Source: Bernardetia sp. MNP-M8 (GTDB taxonomy: Bacteria; Bacteroidota; Bacteroidia; Cytophagales; Bernardetiaceae). Taken from it: a stretch of 64,000 bases of DNA. The translations under genes were made by a program, and so were the position numbers. Position 1 is the stretch's first letter, and each line of letters begins with the position of its first letter. Below, one piece after another: positions 17,437 to 26,217 of the stretch. The notes beneath the pieces were generated by a model. It searched no databases. It saw only the letters and a program-made list of their open reading frames with translations, and was not told the DNA's origin. The stretch spans positions 1,860,001 through 1,924,000 of the forward strand of contig NZ_CP147012.1 in the NCBI RefSeq assembly GCF_037126285.1, in the 5' to 3' direction.

Positions 17437-17964
17437 TTATCTCCTTAAACTAAATGAGTAAAATATAAATTCATTCTGACTTACTGTTTCTGAACGTAAA
17501 GTGTATTCTTCATCATTTTCATCTTCAAGTCCTTCTAATATAAATCCTAGATGTACTCCAGATTCTAGTTCTAGTCTGACAGATTTTGATTCATATTGAT
17601 TAGTTTTTTTGCTAAAATTAATTCTTTCTACGTTTAGATATTCAATGACACTGAGAAGATTGATTTTATCTGATTTTTCTAAAAACCATTTCTTAATTTC
17701 AAGATATTCTCCTCCATTTAGGTCATTTTCATCTAAATATTTTGAATGAAGTAGTATCAGCTTTTCTTCATGAAAGATTAGCTCCACATTTCCATACCTC
17801 CAAATATCGTTCTGATATATTTTATCATCTTTCCCAGTAAAGAAATCAGGATCAGGAAAATTATTTATTATCCATTCTTTAGTTTTACCAATTTTGAGAT
17901 AATCAAATTTACCTGTTTTCAGAAACTCTTTAAAATCTATTACCATTTTGTTGTTTAAATTCAT
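17437..17964 (-). CDS. Hypothetical soluble protein, immunity-protein-like features
   Basis: The 175-residue acidic protein has no signal peptide, membrane helix or motif I can assign. Its first half reads FDYLKIGKTKEWIINNFPDPD followed by IWRYGNVELIFHEEKLILL. This layout (a G-x-T-x-x-x-I-x-x-x-F-P segment, then a W-x-Y-G-x-x-E-x-x-F strand) is seen in small hypothetical proteins often found near polymorphic toxins. That resemblance is weak and no toxin is next to it. It lies 17 bases after the 17982 gene on the same strand, so the two are very probably one operon. Confidence 0.6.
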   Translation of the reverse strand: MNLNNKMVIDFKEFLKTGKFDYLKIGKTKEWIINNFPDPDFFTGKDDKIYQNDIWRYGNVELIFHEEKLILLHSKYLDENDLNGGEYLEIKKWFLEKSDKINLLSVIEYLNVERINFSKKTNQYESKSVRLELESGVHLGFILEGLEDENDEEYTLRSETVSQNEFIFYSFSLRR

Positions 17965-17981
17965 TTTATCTTTGGTATTAA

Positions 17982-18401
17982 TTAATCAGAGGATTTAGAA
18001 AAAGGTTTCCAAGCTTCAAAAAACGCCATAAATAAGGTAGCAATTCCTATTATAATCATTCCCAAAAACACAAAAATATAAGAATAATGTCCTTCTGTAT
18101 ATCCATATAAAAACGTATCTTTCTCCTCACTATAAATAAGTTTAATAATTTCTCCCTTTTTGTAATCATTACTTCCTCCTTTCACATAATAGGTTTCTCC
18201 TTGAAATAAAACATCCATTGAGTGAATTTTATTTACATAACTTTTAGACAGGACTTTGACTTTTACTTCTCTGCCACTTTTTTTTATATCCTTTAAATCC
18301 ATATAATCTTGAATAGAAAAATAGGAAATAAAGCCTCCAAATAGTATTGCAAAAATTCCAGTAATTACATTTATTTTATTCAATCGTCTGATAAAACTCA
18401 T
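17982..18401 (-). CDS. Small membrane protein, DUF3592-like
   Basis: The 139-residue protein has two membrane helices (about 12-30 and 107-127) around an extracytoplasmic beta-rich domain with VKVKVLSKSYVNKIHSMDV, then GETYYVKG and KGEIIKLIYSEEKD. The pattern of two helices enclosing a small SH3-like domain with a G-x-x-I/V-x-V/L-x-Y motif is that of DUF3592 proteins, whose function is unknown. It precedes the 175-residue gene by 17 bases in a two-gene operon. Its own upstream side carries the terminator of the lpxC-fabZ transcript. Confidence 0.6.
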   Translation of the reverse strand: MSFIRRLNKINVITGIFAILFGGFISYFSIQDYMDLKDIKKSGREVKVKVLSKSYVNKIHSMDVLFQGETYYVKGGSNDYKKGEIIKLIYSEEKDTFLYGYTEGHYSYIFVFLGMIIIGIATLFMAFFEAWKPFSKSSD

Positions 18402-18422
18402 CTTTTACAGTTTTATGTAAAA

Positions 18423-18452
18423 AAACGCATTTACCCAAAAGCAAATGCGTTT
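18423..18452 (-). terminator. Intrinsic terminator of the lpxC-fabZ transcript
   Basis: A 10-bp stem AAACGCATTT (18423-18432) / AAATGCGTTT (18443-18452) with a 10-base loop runs into seven Ts on the minus strand. It lies about 150 bases past the lpxC-fabZ stop, beyond the paired hairpins. Confidence 0.8.
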
Positions 18453-18508
18453 CAAATTTTTAATAAATATTCTATCTAATAAACCTTATCACGCTTTATA
18501 TTAAGGTA

Positions 18509-18574
18509 GTTCAGACTTCCAGTCTGAACATCAGAAACAGTATTTTATCAAATTCAACAGTCTGGCAGACTGTT
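18509..18574. repeat. Pair of intergenic hairpins, REP/BIME-like
   Basis: Hairpin one (18509-18529) has a perfect 9-bp stem GTTCAGACT/AGTCTGAAC with loop TCC. Hairpin two (18556-18574) has an 8-bp stem AACAGTCT/AGACTGTT with loop GGC. They share the AGACT/AGTCT core and are separated by 26 bases. They lie in the 3' untranslated part of the lpxC-fabZ transcript, before its terminator. They belong with the pairs at 10784-10856 and 31263-31360. Confidence 0.65.
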
Positions 18575-18605
18575 ATACAAAAAATAACCTTGATAACCTT
18601 TAATC

Positions 18606-19997
18606 TTAGTCTTTCTTTACAATACCAGCTGTAAGTGTAGCTTCACAAACTAATTTTCCTGCTACGTAGGCTTGTCCTTTCATTTTGGCAATTCCTCTGC
18701 GAATAGGCGCAACAAGTTCACATTTGAAAATAATTGTGTCCCCAGGTAAAACTTTCTGACGGAAACGACAATTATCAATTCCGATAAAATAAGACCAATA
18801 GTTATTTGGATCTTCGACTGTATTTAAGACCAAAATACCTCCCGTTTGTGCCATGGCTTCTATTTGCAAAACCCCAGGCATTACTGGATTTTCTGGAAAG
18901 TGTCCTTGAAAAAATGGTTCATTCATTGTTACATTTTTTACTCCAATAACCGAAGTTTCATCTAAATAGATGATTTTATCGACAAGCATAAATGGATAAC
19001 GATGAGGAAGAATTTTAGATATTTGATTTACATCTAAAACTGGAGGTGTTTTTGGATCGTATTTTGGAATTTGAACGCCTGATGCTTTCTGAATTCTTTT
19101 CTTTATTTTTTTAGCAAAAGCAACATTTGCAGCATGCCCTGGGCGAGCAGCCAAAATTTGAGCTTTCAATGGACGACCAACTAAAGCCAAATCGCCAACT
19201 AAATCTAATAGTTTGTGTCTTGCAGGTTCGTTTTTATAACGAAGTTCTACATTATTCAATGTTCCTTCTTTCTTAACTTCTATTTTGTCTTTATTGAACA
19301 TTTTTGCAAGACGAGCCATTTCTTCATCTGACAAAACTCTATCTACAATTACGATGGCATTATCAAAATTGCCTCCTTGTATAAGATTATTGTTATAAAG
19401 CGTTTCTAATTCGTGTAAGAAACAAAAAGTACGACAACTTGCAATTTCCTTTTCAAACTCTGAAATATCATTTAAAGCTGCATACTGACTTCCCAAAACA
19501 GGCGAATTATAATCTACCATTACAGTAAGGCGATAATTATCTAATGGAAGAGCTGCAATTTCTATATTTTTATCAGCATCAGAATAATGAATGCTTGTAT
19601 CAATTTCGAAGAAGTTACGAGGTACATTTTGTTCTTCTAGTCCTGCTTCTTTCAAATGATTAATAAAATCGATAGAGCTTCCATCCATAATTGGAGGTTC
19701 AGGACCATCCAATTCAATCATTACATTATCGATTTCCAAACCAACAAGAGCAGCCAATGTATGTTCCACAGTGTTTACTCGTGCTTCTCCTTTTTCGATA
19801 GTTGTTCCTCTTGACACATCAACTACAAAATCTACGTCTGCATCTACGACAGGTCTTCCTTCTATGTCTATTCTACAAAATTTTATTCCATGATTTGGTT
19901 TGGCAGGTAAAAAAGTCATGGTAGATTTTACGCCTGTATGCAGACCGATTCCTGAAACGGTAACGGATTTTTGTATAGTGTGTTGATTGGTTTTCAT
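18606..19997 (-). CDS. lpxC-fabZ: Bifunctional UDP-3-O-acyl-GlcNAc deacetylase / 3-hydroxyacyl-ACP dehydratase (LpxC-FabZ fusion)
   Basis: One 463-residue chain joins two enzymes. Residues 1 to about 310 are LpxC, the zinc deacetylase that commits to lipid A: VNTVEHTLAAL contains His79 of the zinc site, and HKLLDLVGDLAL supplies the second His and Asp. Residues about 320-463 are FabZ, the dehydratase of fatty-acid elongation: LPHRYPFMLVDKI holds the catalytic His, and GHFPENPVMPGVLQIEAMAQ holds the catalytic Glu. The fusion is typical of Bacteroidota. It probably balances lipid A and phospholipid precursors. lpxD lies 274 bases upstream on the same strand, consistent with a lipid A cluster; lpxA, often the next gene, is absent here. 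Confidence 0.98.
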   Translation of the reverse strand: MKTNQHTIQKSVTVSGIGLHTGVKSTMTFLPAKPNHGIKFCRIDIEGRPVVDADVDFVVDVSRGTTIEKGEARVNTVEHTLAALVGLEIDNVMIELDGPEPPIMDGSSIDFINHLKEAGLEEQNVPRNFFEIDTSIHYSDADKNIEIAALPLDNYRLTVMVDYNSPVLGSQYAALNDISEFEKEIASCRTFCFLHELETLYNNNLIQGGNFDNAIVIVDRVLSDEEMARLAKMFNKDKIEVKKEGTLNNVELRYKNEPARHKLLDLVGDLALVGRPLKAQILAARPGHAANVAFAKKIKKRIQKASGVQIPKYDPKTPPVLDVNQISKILPHRYPFMLVDKIIYLDETSVIGVKNVTMNEPFFQGHFPENPVMPGVLQIEAMAQTGGILVLNTVEDPNNYWSYFIGIDNCRFRQKVLPGDTIIFKCELVAPIRRGIAKMKGQAYVAGKLVCEATLTAGIVKKD

Positions 19998-20271
19998 ATA
20001 TATAAAGACAGATTTAAAAGCAAGTTATTGAGCCAGTTATGACCTTATTATCAATTTCTAATACAGATTAAGAGAAATAACGAAATAGGCTTAGTTTATT
20101 AGTTTTACAAAGGTAAAAACTTCTTTTGAATAATGGATTATTGATAATGGTTAATTGTAAATGATAGAGTATAAATGAATATAATTCTTTTTCTAGTAAA
20201 TAGCATTTTTCTTTTCATAGAAGTTTCAGTAATTCCTGTATCACTTACAATTTACAACCTATCACTTATCA

Positions 20272-21300
20272 CTAACCATTCACTTTCCTATCCAACTCAT
20301 CTACTTTTTTCTTCAAAGAAGCTAAGTTTTTAATGACGACAAAGTTTTTTATTTGTTGTCCGTGTTCGTTGGCAGGAGAACCTAAAAGGTTTCCTCCTTT
20401 TTTGGTATAGGTTTTCGAAACGCCACTTTGTGCAGCAATGGTTACTTTATCAGCAATTTTGATATGCCCGACTACTCCAACTTGTCCAGCCAAAATACAG
20501 CTTTCTCCAATTTCAGATGAACCAGAAACGCCAGTTTGTGCAGCAATAACGGTATTTTTTCCTATTTGAACATTATGAGCAATCTGAACCAAATTGTCAA
20601 TCTTGACACCTTGTTTTATCAAAGTAGAACCCATTGTAGCACAATCAATGGCAGCATTTGCACCAATACTGACATTATCTTCCAAAACTACATTTCCAAT
20701 TTGAGGAATAGCTTGGTACGAACCATCTTTTTGAGGCGCAAAACCAAAACCATCACTTCCGATGACTGCGCCCGAATGAATAATGCAATTTTTACCAATT
20801 TTAGTGTTTGAATAGATTTTTACGCCTGCATAAATAACAGTATCATCATCTATTTTACAATTATCTCCAATATAAGAGTTAGGATAAATCTTTACATTAT
20901 TTCCTATTTTGGTATTCTCACCTACATAACTAAATGCCCCCAAATAAACATCTTCGCCCAAATCACTTGTGCTAGACTGAAAAGAAGGCTTTTCGATTCC
21001 TACTTTTTTCATCAATGTCATTTGTTGATAAGCTGTAAGGAGTTTTCCAAATGCTGTATAAGCATCAGGAACACGAATAAGTGTAGTAGAAATAGGTTCT
21101 TTTGCTTCAAAATTTTCACTTACCAAAACAGCCGTTGCTTTGGTTTCATAAATGAAGTTTTCGTATTTTGGATTTGCCAAAAAAGCAATCGCACCTGCTG
21201 TACCTTCTTGTATTTTGGCAACTGTATTAATTTTTGCCTTCTCATCTCCTTCCACTTTTCCACCTACCAAATTGGCAATAGCCTGTGTAGTTAGTTCCAT
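20272..21300 (-). CDS. lpxD: UDP-3-O-(3-hydroxymyristoyl)glucosamine N-acyltransferase LpxD
   Basis: LpxD adds the N-linked hydroxyacyl chain to UDP-3-O-acyl-glucosamine, the step after LpxC in lipid A synthesis. The N-terminal uridine-binding domain (about 1-100) is followed by a long left-handed beta-helix of hexapeptide repeats (about 105-300). This part contains the family signature GSDGFGFAP, and the catalytic His of the family lies in LVQIAHNVQIG near residue 240. The C-terminal helix (HGQQIKNFVVIKNLASLKKKVDEL) is the usual acyl-carrier-binding end. The length of 342 is normal. It precedes lpxC-fabZ on the same strand. A strong palindromic terminator separates it from mazG upstream. Confidence 0.97.
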   Translation of the reverse strand: MELTTQAIANLVGGKVEGDEKAKINTVAKIQEGTAGAIAFLANPKYENFIYETKATAVLVSENFEAKEPISTTLIRVPDAYTAFGKLLTAYQQMTLMKKVGIEKPSFQSSTSDLGEDVYLGAFSYVGENTKIGNNVKIYPNSYIGDNCKIDDDTVIYAGVKIYSNTKIGKNCIIHSGAVIGSDGFGFAPQKDGSYQAIPQIGNVVLEDNVSIGANAAIDCATMGSTLIKQGVKIDNLVQIAHNVQIGKNTVIAAQTGVSGSSEIGESCILAGQVGVVGHIKIADKVTIAAQSGVSKTYTKKGGNLLGSPANEHGQQIKNFVVIKNLASLKKKVDELDRKVNG

Positions 21301-21330
21301 TTGTTATGTATTATTTCCCTACTTTCTATT

Positions 21331-21363
21331 AAACCCTAAGGGTCTTCAAGACCCTTAGGGTTT
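21331..21363. terminator. Palindromic terminator between mazG and lpxD
   Basis: A perfect 15-bp stem (21331-21345 with 21349-21363) with a three-base loop and T runs on both strands follows mazG on the minus strand. The half-site AAACCCTAAGGGTCT is itself partly palindromic (CCCTAAGGG contains CCTAAGG), giving a nested symmetry. Confidence 0.8.
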
Positions 21364-21385
21364 TGAATTGTTATGTATTTATTGG

Positions 21386-22279
21386 TTATATTTTCTTTGC
21401 CTTTTGCCAGTAATTTTCCATTTCAGCTAAGGTCATTTCTTCTAATTTTTTTCCGTCTTTATGTGCTTCTGTTTCCAAAAACTCAAAACGACCTATAAAT
21501 TTTCTGTTTGTTTTTTCAAGTGCATTTTCAGGATTTATACCCAAAAAACGAGCATAGTTAATCATTGAAAAGAGCAAATCGCCAAATTCTTGTTCGGCTT
21601 CTTCTTGATTGGTTACTTTATGAATAGTTTCATCAGAAGTATCAATATGTTCGAATAATTCACTTTCTTCTTCCTTGACTTTCTCCCAAACATCAACTGC
21701 TTTATCCCAATCAAAACCCACTCCACGAGCTTTTTCTTGAATTCGGATTGCTTTTACAAGCGCAGGCATAGATTTAGGAACACCTTCAAAAAGACTTTTA
21801 TTTTTTTGTTCAGAATTTGATACAGAGTCAGAATTATCTAAACTACTTTTTTCTTGTAATTTGATTCTTTCCCAATTTAGTTTTACTTCTTCCTCTGTTT
21901 CTGCAATAATATTGCTATAAATGTGAGGATGGCGATGAATAAGTTTTTCACAAACAGAATTTAAAACATCTGTAATATCAAAATCATTAGTTTCAGAAGC
22001 AATTTTGGAATAAAAAACCAAATGTAGCATCAAATCGCCTAGTTCTTTTTTGATTTCTGTTTTGTCTTTCTTATCTTTTTGTGATAAAATGGCATCAGAA
22101 AGCTCATAGACTTCTTCAATTGTAAGGTATTGAAGCGATTCTAGTGTCTGTTTTTTGTCCCAAGGACAGTTTTCTCTAAGGTCTTCCATCACAAAAAGCA
22201 ATCTTTGAAAAGCCTTTGTAGGTTCAGTTTGGGTTTCTTTTACCCGAGCAAGAAGAGATTCTGATTTAGTTTTTTGCAA
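21386..22279 (-). CDS. mazG: Nucleoside triphosphate pyrophosphohydrolase MazG
   Basis: MazG hydrolyses NTPs and dNTPs to monophosphates and pyrophosphate. The first MazG domain has the conserved CPWDKKQTLESL, then EEVYELSDAI, with the metal-binding E-x-x-E pattern, and KKELGDLMLHLVFYS. The second copy shows VGFDWDKA, KEEESELFEHI and EQEFGDLLFSMINYARFLGINPE. It has the two-domain layout of E. coli MazG, at 297 residues a little longer because of a serine-rich linker near residue 145 (SSLDNSDSVSNSEQKNK). It is not next to mazEF. It may limit (p)ppGpp or remove damaged nucleotides, as in E. coli. Confidence 0.95.
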   Translation of the reverse strand: MQKTKSESLLARVKETQTEPTKAFQRLLFVMEDLRENCPWDKKQTLESLQYLTIEEVYELSDAILSQKDKKDKTEIKKELGDLMLHLVFYSKIASETNDFDITDVLNSVCEKLIHRHPHIYSNIIAETEEEVKLNWERIKLQEKSSLDNSDSVSNSEQKNKSLFEGVPKSMPALVKAIRIQEKARGVGFDWDKAVDVWEKVKEEESELFEHIDTSDETIHKVTNQEEAEQEFGDLLFSMINYARFLGINPENALEKTNRKFIGRFEFLETEAHKDGKKLEEMTLAEMENYWQKAKKI

Positions 22280-22622
22280 GAGATATATTCAAAAGTAACT
22301 AAAATTACTAATCATCAAAAAAGAAACATGTATTTTCTTTCAAGTTATTTAATTCGTAATTTTTAATTTGTAATTCGTAATTGATTTGTACAAATTTCTT
22401 AAAAAAAACTGGATTGACAAAAGATAGCTAATTATTACTTATCTTTCAGAATAATTCTTAGAAAGAAACTAAAAGAAATGGCTACAATTTGCAAAATACA
22501 ATTTTTAAACAAATCTTTGTCTTATGTTGTATTCAAATTTTAATTAGAAAGTTTTTATACCAAAATCATTCATGTAGAAGTTTGATTTATCAAACCCTCA
22601 AAAAACGTAATTTATCATTAAT
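22280..22622. other. Divergent region between mazG and the MoxR gene
   Basis: The 343 AT-rich bases must contain the promoters of both divergent genes. A stretch near 22345-22385 repeats TAATTCGTAATTTxTAATT-like words, which looks like simple AT-rich drift. No clear promoter pair or operator was found. Confidence 0.5.
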
Positions 22623-23600
22623 ATGACTGCTGATAATCAAGAGCTTAGAGCTAAAATAGAACAGGTTTATACAGAAATGGGAAAAGTTGTCGTGGGACAG
22701 CGTTATATGGTCAATCGTCTTTTGATTGGACTTTTTACACAAGGACACGTACTTTTAGAAGGTGTACCAGGTCTTGCCAAAACTTTGACTGTCAATACAC
22801 TAGCAAAAGTATTGGATTTAGGCTTCCAACGTATTCAGTTTACGCCAGACCTTTTGCCTGCTGACCTTATCGGAACAATGATTTATAATCAAACAAGAGG
22901 AGAATTTGAGGTAAAAAAAGGACCTATTTTTTCAAATATCATTCTTGCTGATGAAATCAACCGTTCTCCTGCCAAAGTACAGGCTGCACTTTTGGAGGCG
23001 ATGCAAGAAAGGCAAGTTACGATTGGAGAAACTACTTTTAAGTTGGATAAACCATTTTTGGTATTGGCAACACAGAATCCAGTCGACCAAGAAGGAACAT
23101 ATCCTCTTCCAGAAGCACAAGTCGATCGTTTTATGATGAAGGTTTTTATTACTTATCCTGATAAAAAATCGGAATTAGAAATTATGCGTCGTATGGCAAA
23201 TACGAATTATAAAGAAGAAGTAAATCCAGTTCTGTCTAGTGATGAAGTTTTTGCTATTCGTGAAGCTATCAATCAAGTAAAAATGAACGAGCAGCTTGAA
23301 GAATATGTAGTCGAACTTATCTTTGCTAGTCGTTTTCCTAAAGATTATGGCTTGAAAGAAGAAGCAAAATATGTTCAGTTTGGTGTTTCACCTCGTGCAG
23401 GTATTGCTCTTAATCGTGCTGCAAAAGCAATGGCATTTATGGAAGGAAGAGATTATGTAATTCCAGAAGACATCAAAGAAGTAATTTATGATATTTTCGG
23501 ACACCGTATTATTCTAAACTTTGAAGCCGAAGCAGAAGGAATAACTACAAGAAATATCATTGATGGAATCTTGCAGAAAGTAGCTATTAATAAAGTGTAA
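22623..23600 (+). CDS. MoxR-family AAA+ ATPase
   Basis: The 325-residue protein has Walker A GVPGLAKT (residues 47-54), Walker B IILADEINR (about 109) followed by PAKVQAALLEAMQE, and sensor ATQNPVDQEGTYPLPEAQVDRF. All are strongly conserved in the MoxR family. These ATPases act as chaperones that mature or insert cofactors in partner proteins, commonly with von Willebrand factor A or DUF58 proteins encoded just downstream. Here a strong terminator follows within 45 bases and the next gene is on the other strand, so the partner must be elsewhere. The start ATG is the first in the frame. Confidence 0.95.
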   Translation: MTADNQELRAKIEQVYTEMGKVVVGQRYMVNRLLIGLFTQGHVLLEGVPGLAKTLTVNTLAKVLDLGFQRIQFTPDLLPADLIGTMIYNQTRGEFEVKKGPIFSNIILADEINRSPAKVQAALLEAMQERQVTIGETTFKLDKPFLVLATQNPVDQEGTYPLPEAQVDRFMMKVFITYPDKKSELEIMRRMANTNYKEEVNPVLSSDEVFAIREAINQVKMNEQLEEYVVELIFASRFPKDYGLKEEAKYVQFGVSPRAGIALNRAAKAMAFMEGRDYVIPEDIKEVIYDIFGHRIILNFEAEAEGITTRNIIDGILQKVAINKV

Positions 23601-23643
23601 TTTATTGCAAATTATGCTTTTGTGTGAGCTTTTAAAAAGCATG

Positions 23644-23679
23644 AAAGTCCTTATTTCATTTTTTAGAAATAAGGACTTT
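23644..23679 (+). terminator. Intrinsic terminator of the MoxR gene
   Basis: A perfect 14-bp stem (23644-23657 with 23666-23679) with an 8-base loop ends in four Ts. Confidence 0.9.
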
Positions 23680-23799
23680 TGTATTTATATTAACAAGGTT
23701 GTGTCTATAAGTCAATGGAAATAATACAGCCTTTATTGTTTTTTGCAGTATAACCACAGCGATACCATTAAACCTATCCAACTTACTACTTTTCGAATC

Positions 23800-25572
23800 T
23801 TAAACACTTTCTAAAAGTAGAGGAATTTCAATAAAAAAAGTAGTTCCAATTCCTTCTTCTGTTTCAAACCAAATTTTTCCATCATGTTTATCTATTATTT
23901 TTCGTGTAATATCTAAACCCAAGCCACTTCCTTCTCCTATCGGTTTGGTAGTAAAGAAAGCATCAAATACTCTATCTTGAATTTTTATTGGAATTCCACT
24001 TCCTGTATCTTGAATAGAAACCAAAACCATTTTCTTGCCTTGTTTTTCGATAGTTTTGGTAGAAACAATCAATTCTCCTTTGCCTTTCATAGCTTGAATA
24101 GCATTATGAATAAGATTTGTCCATACTTGCAAAAGTTCATCTGGGTATCCTAAAAAAATAGGTACATAATCTAAGATTCGATTTATATCAATTCCCTGTT
24201 TAATTTGATTATGATATAATATTAGTGTCGTTTCTAAACTTTGATTGATATCAACATTTGATTTTTCTTCTGAATGATCTTGTCGTGCAAAATTTTTGAG
24301 AGCAAACACTGTTTTTGCAGCTCGTTTAGTGGCTTCCTTTATGGTTTGGTTGCTTCTGATAACTGTAGAAAGTTGATATGCAGTTTCGAAAACTTCTTCT
24401 TTATTTTGAGTTTGAAGTAATATTTTAATTAACTTTTTCTCTTCGTGCATGTTCAAATCAGCAATCAAATCAGCATATTCTTCTACATTCTCAAAACCTA
24501 GATTTTCTAATTCATCTATCAATTCATATTTTACAATTCGCTGTTCTCGTGTAGAAAGTAAATCCGTCTTTTGGGAAGATTTTTCGACAAACTCATTAAA
24601 TACAGCTACTGTATTATCATCTAATTTTTTGAGAAAATTAGATAGATTGGGAAGAGTTTCTAATAGAATATTTTCAATGCTATCAGCCGAAGAACGAATT
24701 GCTCCTAAGGGTGTGTTTATCTCGTGTGCAATATTTGCAATGAGCTGTCCTAAGCTGGCAAGTTTTTCGGACTGGATAAGTTGTTCTTGAGTAAATTGAA
24801 GTTCTTTATATGCGTTTTCTACTTCTGTTTTTTGTTTTTTTAGTTGTTCTTGAGTAGCTTTTAGTTCTTCTAAATTTCGCTTTAATTCTTCTTCAGATAA
24901 TTGTAATACTTTGTTACTTTCTTGAATAGTCAATGTTTGTATTTGTATTTTTTTGCGTTGTTGCTCTCTGTCTTTAGATTTTTTGTAATATGAATGTCGG
25001 TCTCTATCTACTAAAAAAGCAAATACAAAAGCTAAGATGATAGCACTTACTAAGTCGTTGAGGCTATATTTTGAAATATCCTGCATAATATTAACCTCTA
25101 ACAACAATAAAGTGATAAAGAAGCAAATTACAGATAAGGTCAGAGCAAGATAATACACATATATGCGAAGAGGAACAAACAAAGAAGCCACCAAAACCAT
25201 ACAATAACCTCCCATATAAGAAGGATTGCCTCTTGTAAGACCTGTAATAATAGCTGTACTGATAAGAGCATATGCTCCTAATACACTCATCAAATAAATA
25301 GCTTTTTTTCTAAAAAACGGAATCCAATACAATCCAAAAGCAATAAAGCTAACTACAGATAAGCCTATTCGGAGGTAAAAAATTCCATTTACATTTGGAT
25401 ACAATTCTGCATCTAAAGGAATATAACCTATCCAAATAAAACTAAAAACTAAACTAACAAGTGGCAACAGCCTTGCACATTGGTAACTTTGTTCTTCAAA
25501 ATAAGTATCTGGATATTGTCTATTATCATCTCCATAAACAATAAGACGCAATACTGTTTTTAGTTTATTCAT
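23800..25572 (-). CDS. Membrane sensor histidine kinase with a helical insertion in its dimerisation/catalytic linker
   Basis: The 590-residue kinase has about six membrane helices between residues 33 and 190, then a coiled coil (about 195-265). The dimerisation helix carries the phospho-acceptor His283 in ANIAHEINTPLG. The catalytic ATPase has an N box around Asn490 (LIHNAIQAMKGKG), a G1 box DTGSGIP and a G2 box GEGSGLGL. The distance from the H box to the N box is about 207 residues, roughly 100 more than usual. The extra part (about 295-400) is helical and is shared with the 26218-30084 kinase. No PAS or other input domain is seen. The gene lies 188 bases after the receiver gene and is probably part of the same signalling cluster. 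Confidence 0.93.
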   Translation of the reverse strand: MNKLKTVLRLIVYGDDNRQYPDTYFEEQSYQCARLLPLVSLVFSFIWIGYIPLDAELYPNVNGIFYLRIGLSVVSFIAFGLYWIPFFRKKAIYLMSVLGAYALISTAIITGLTRGNPSYMGGYCMVLVASLFVPLRIYVYYLALTLSVICFFITLLLLEVNIMQDISKYSLNDLVSAIILAFVFAFLVDRDRHSYYKKSKDREQQRKKIQIQTLTIQESNKVLQLSEEELKRNLEELKATQEQLKKQKTEVENAYKELQFTQEQLIQSEKLASLGQLIANIAHEINTPLGAIRSSADSIENILLETLPNLSNFLKKLDDNTVAVFNEFVEKSSQKTDLLSTREQRIVKYELIDELENLGFENVEEYADLIADLNMHEEKKLIKILLQTQNKEEVFETAYQLSTVIRSNQTIKEATKRAAKTVFALKNFARQDHSEEKSNVDINQSLETTLILYHNQIKQGIDINRILDYVPIFLGYPDELLQVWTNLIHNAIQAMKGKGELIVSTKTIEKQGKKMVLVSIQDTGSGIPIKIQDRVFDAFFTTKPIGEGSGLGLDITRKIIDKHDGKIWFETEEGIGTTFFIEIPLLLESV

Positions 25573-25703
25573 GTTGTACTTGTAGTAATAGGAATTTCTA
25601 CAAAAAAAGTAGTCCTTACTCCTACTTTACTTTCAAACTAGATTATTTGTTTAAAATCTATTTTTTTTGTCAGTTCCATTAAAAAAGAGTTTTTCTAAGA
25701 ATT

Positions 25704-25744
25704 AATTTCTGACAATCAAAAAGAGGAATTGATTGTCAGAAATT
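25704..25744 (-). terminator. Long hairpin between the receiver and kinase genes
   Basis: A perfect 16-bp stem (25704-25719 with 25729-25744) with a 9-base loop lies 16 bases after the receiver stop on the minus strand. The T run that follows is weak, so it may be an attenuator or an RNA-stability element that lowers expression of the downstream kinase rather than a full terminator. Confidence 0.6.
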
Positions 25745-25760
25745 AAGTACTACAAATTAG

Positions 25761-26162
25761 TTAACTTTTTAGTATTTCATTCACTTTATCAACCAAATCT
25801 TGTTTGTTCCATGGCTTAGAAATAAAATATTTTAGATTGGAGTTTTTAAACGCATTTTGTACGGCTTCATTTTGAGCTTGTCCTGAAAGCATAATTTGTC
25901 CTACTTTCGGAAAACGATCTTTTATTTTTACTAAAAGCTCATCACCTTTCATTTTTGGCATCAGCCAGTCGCTAATAATTAGAAGTGTATCAATATCTCT
26001 TCCTCCCAAAAAGTCTATAAGCTCTAAAGCTTCTTCTCCACTTTCTGCTGTTTCTATGATAAACTGACCATCAAAACTTTGAGTAAGCTGCAATTTGAGA
26101 CTCATCAATATCATTGGATCATCATCTACACAGAGAATTGCTTTGTTTTTTTTAGCTGCCAT
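25761..26162 (-). CDS. Stand-alone response regulator receiver protein
   Basis: The 133 residues form a single receiver domain. The acidic pocket is VDDDP (Asp13-15), the phospho-acceptor is Asp65 in IISDWLMPKMKG, the switch Ser93 is in IMLSG, and the conserved Lys116 is in ISKPW. There is no output domain, so it acts through protein-protein contact, as in CheY-like or phosphorelay intermediates. It lies 55 bases after the 1288-residue kinase and before the second kinase, which suggests that one or both kinases phosphorylate it. The IISDWLMP motif and KPWNKQDL are common in receivers linked to SpoIIE or GGDEF pathways in Bacteroidota, but no output protein is adjacent. Confidence 0.95.
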   Translation of the reverse strand: MAAKKNKAILCVDDDPMILMSLKLQLTQSFDGQFIIETAESGEEALELIDFLGGRDIDTLLIISDWLMPKMKGDELLVKIKDRFPKVGQIMLSGQAQNEAVQNAFKNSNLKYFISKPWNKQDLVDKVNEILKS

Positions 26163-26217
26163 AATTTAAATTTTTAAATAAGGTAAGTGAATAATTATTT
26201 CCTGATTTTTATTATAT

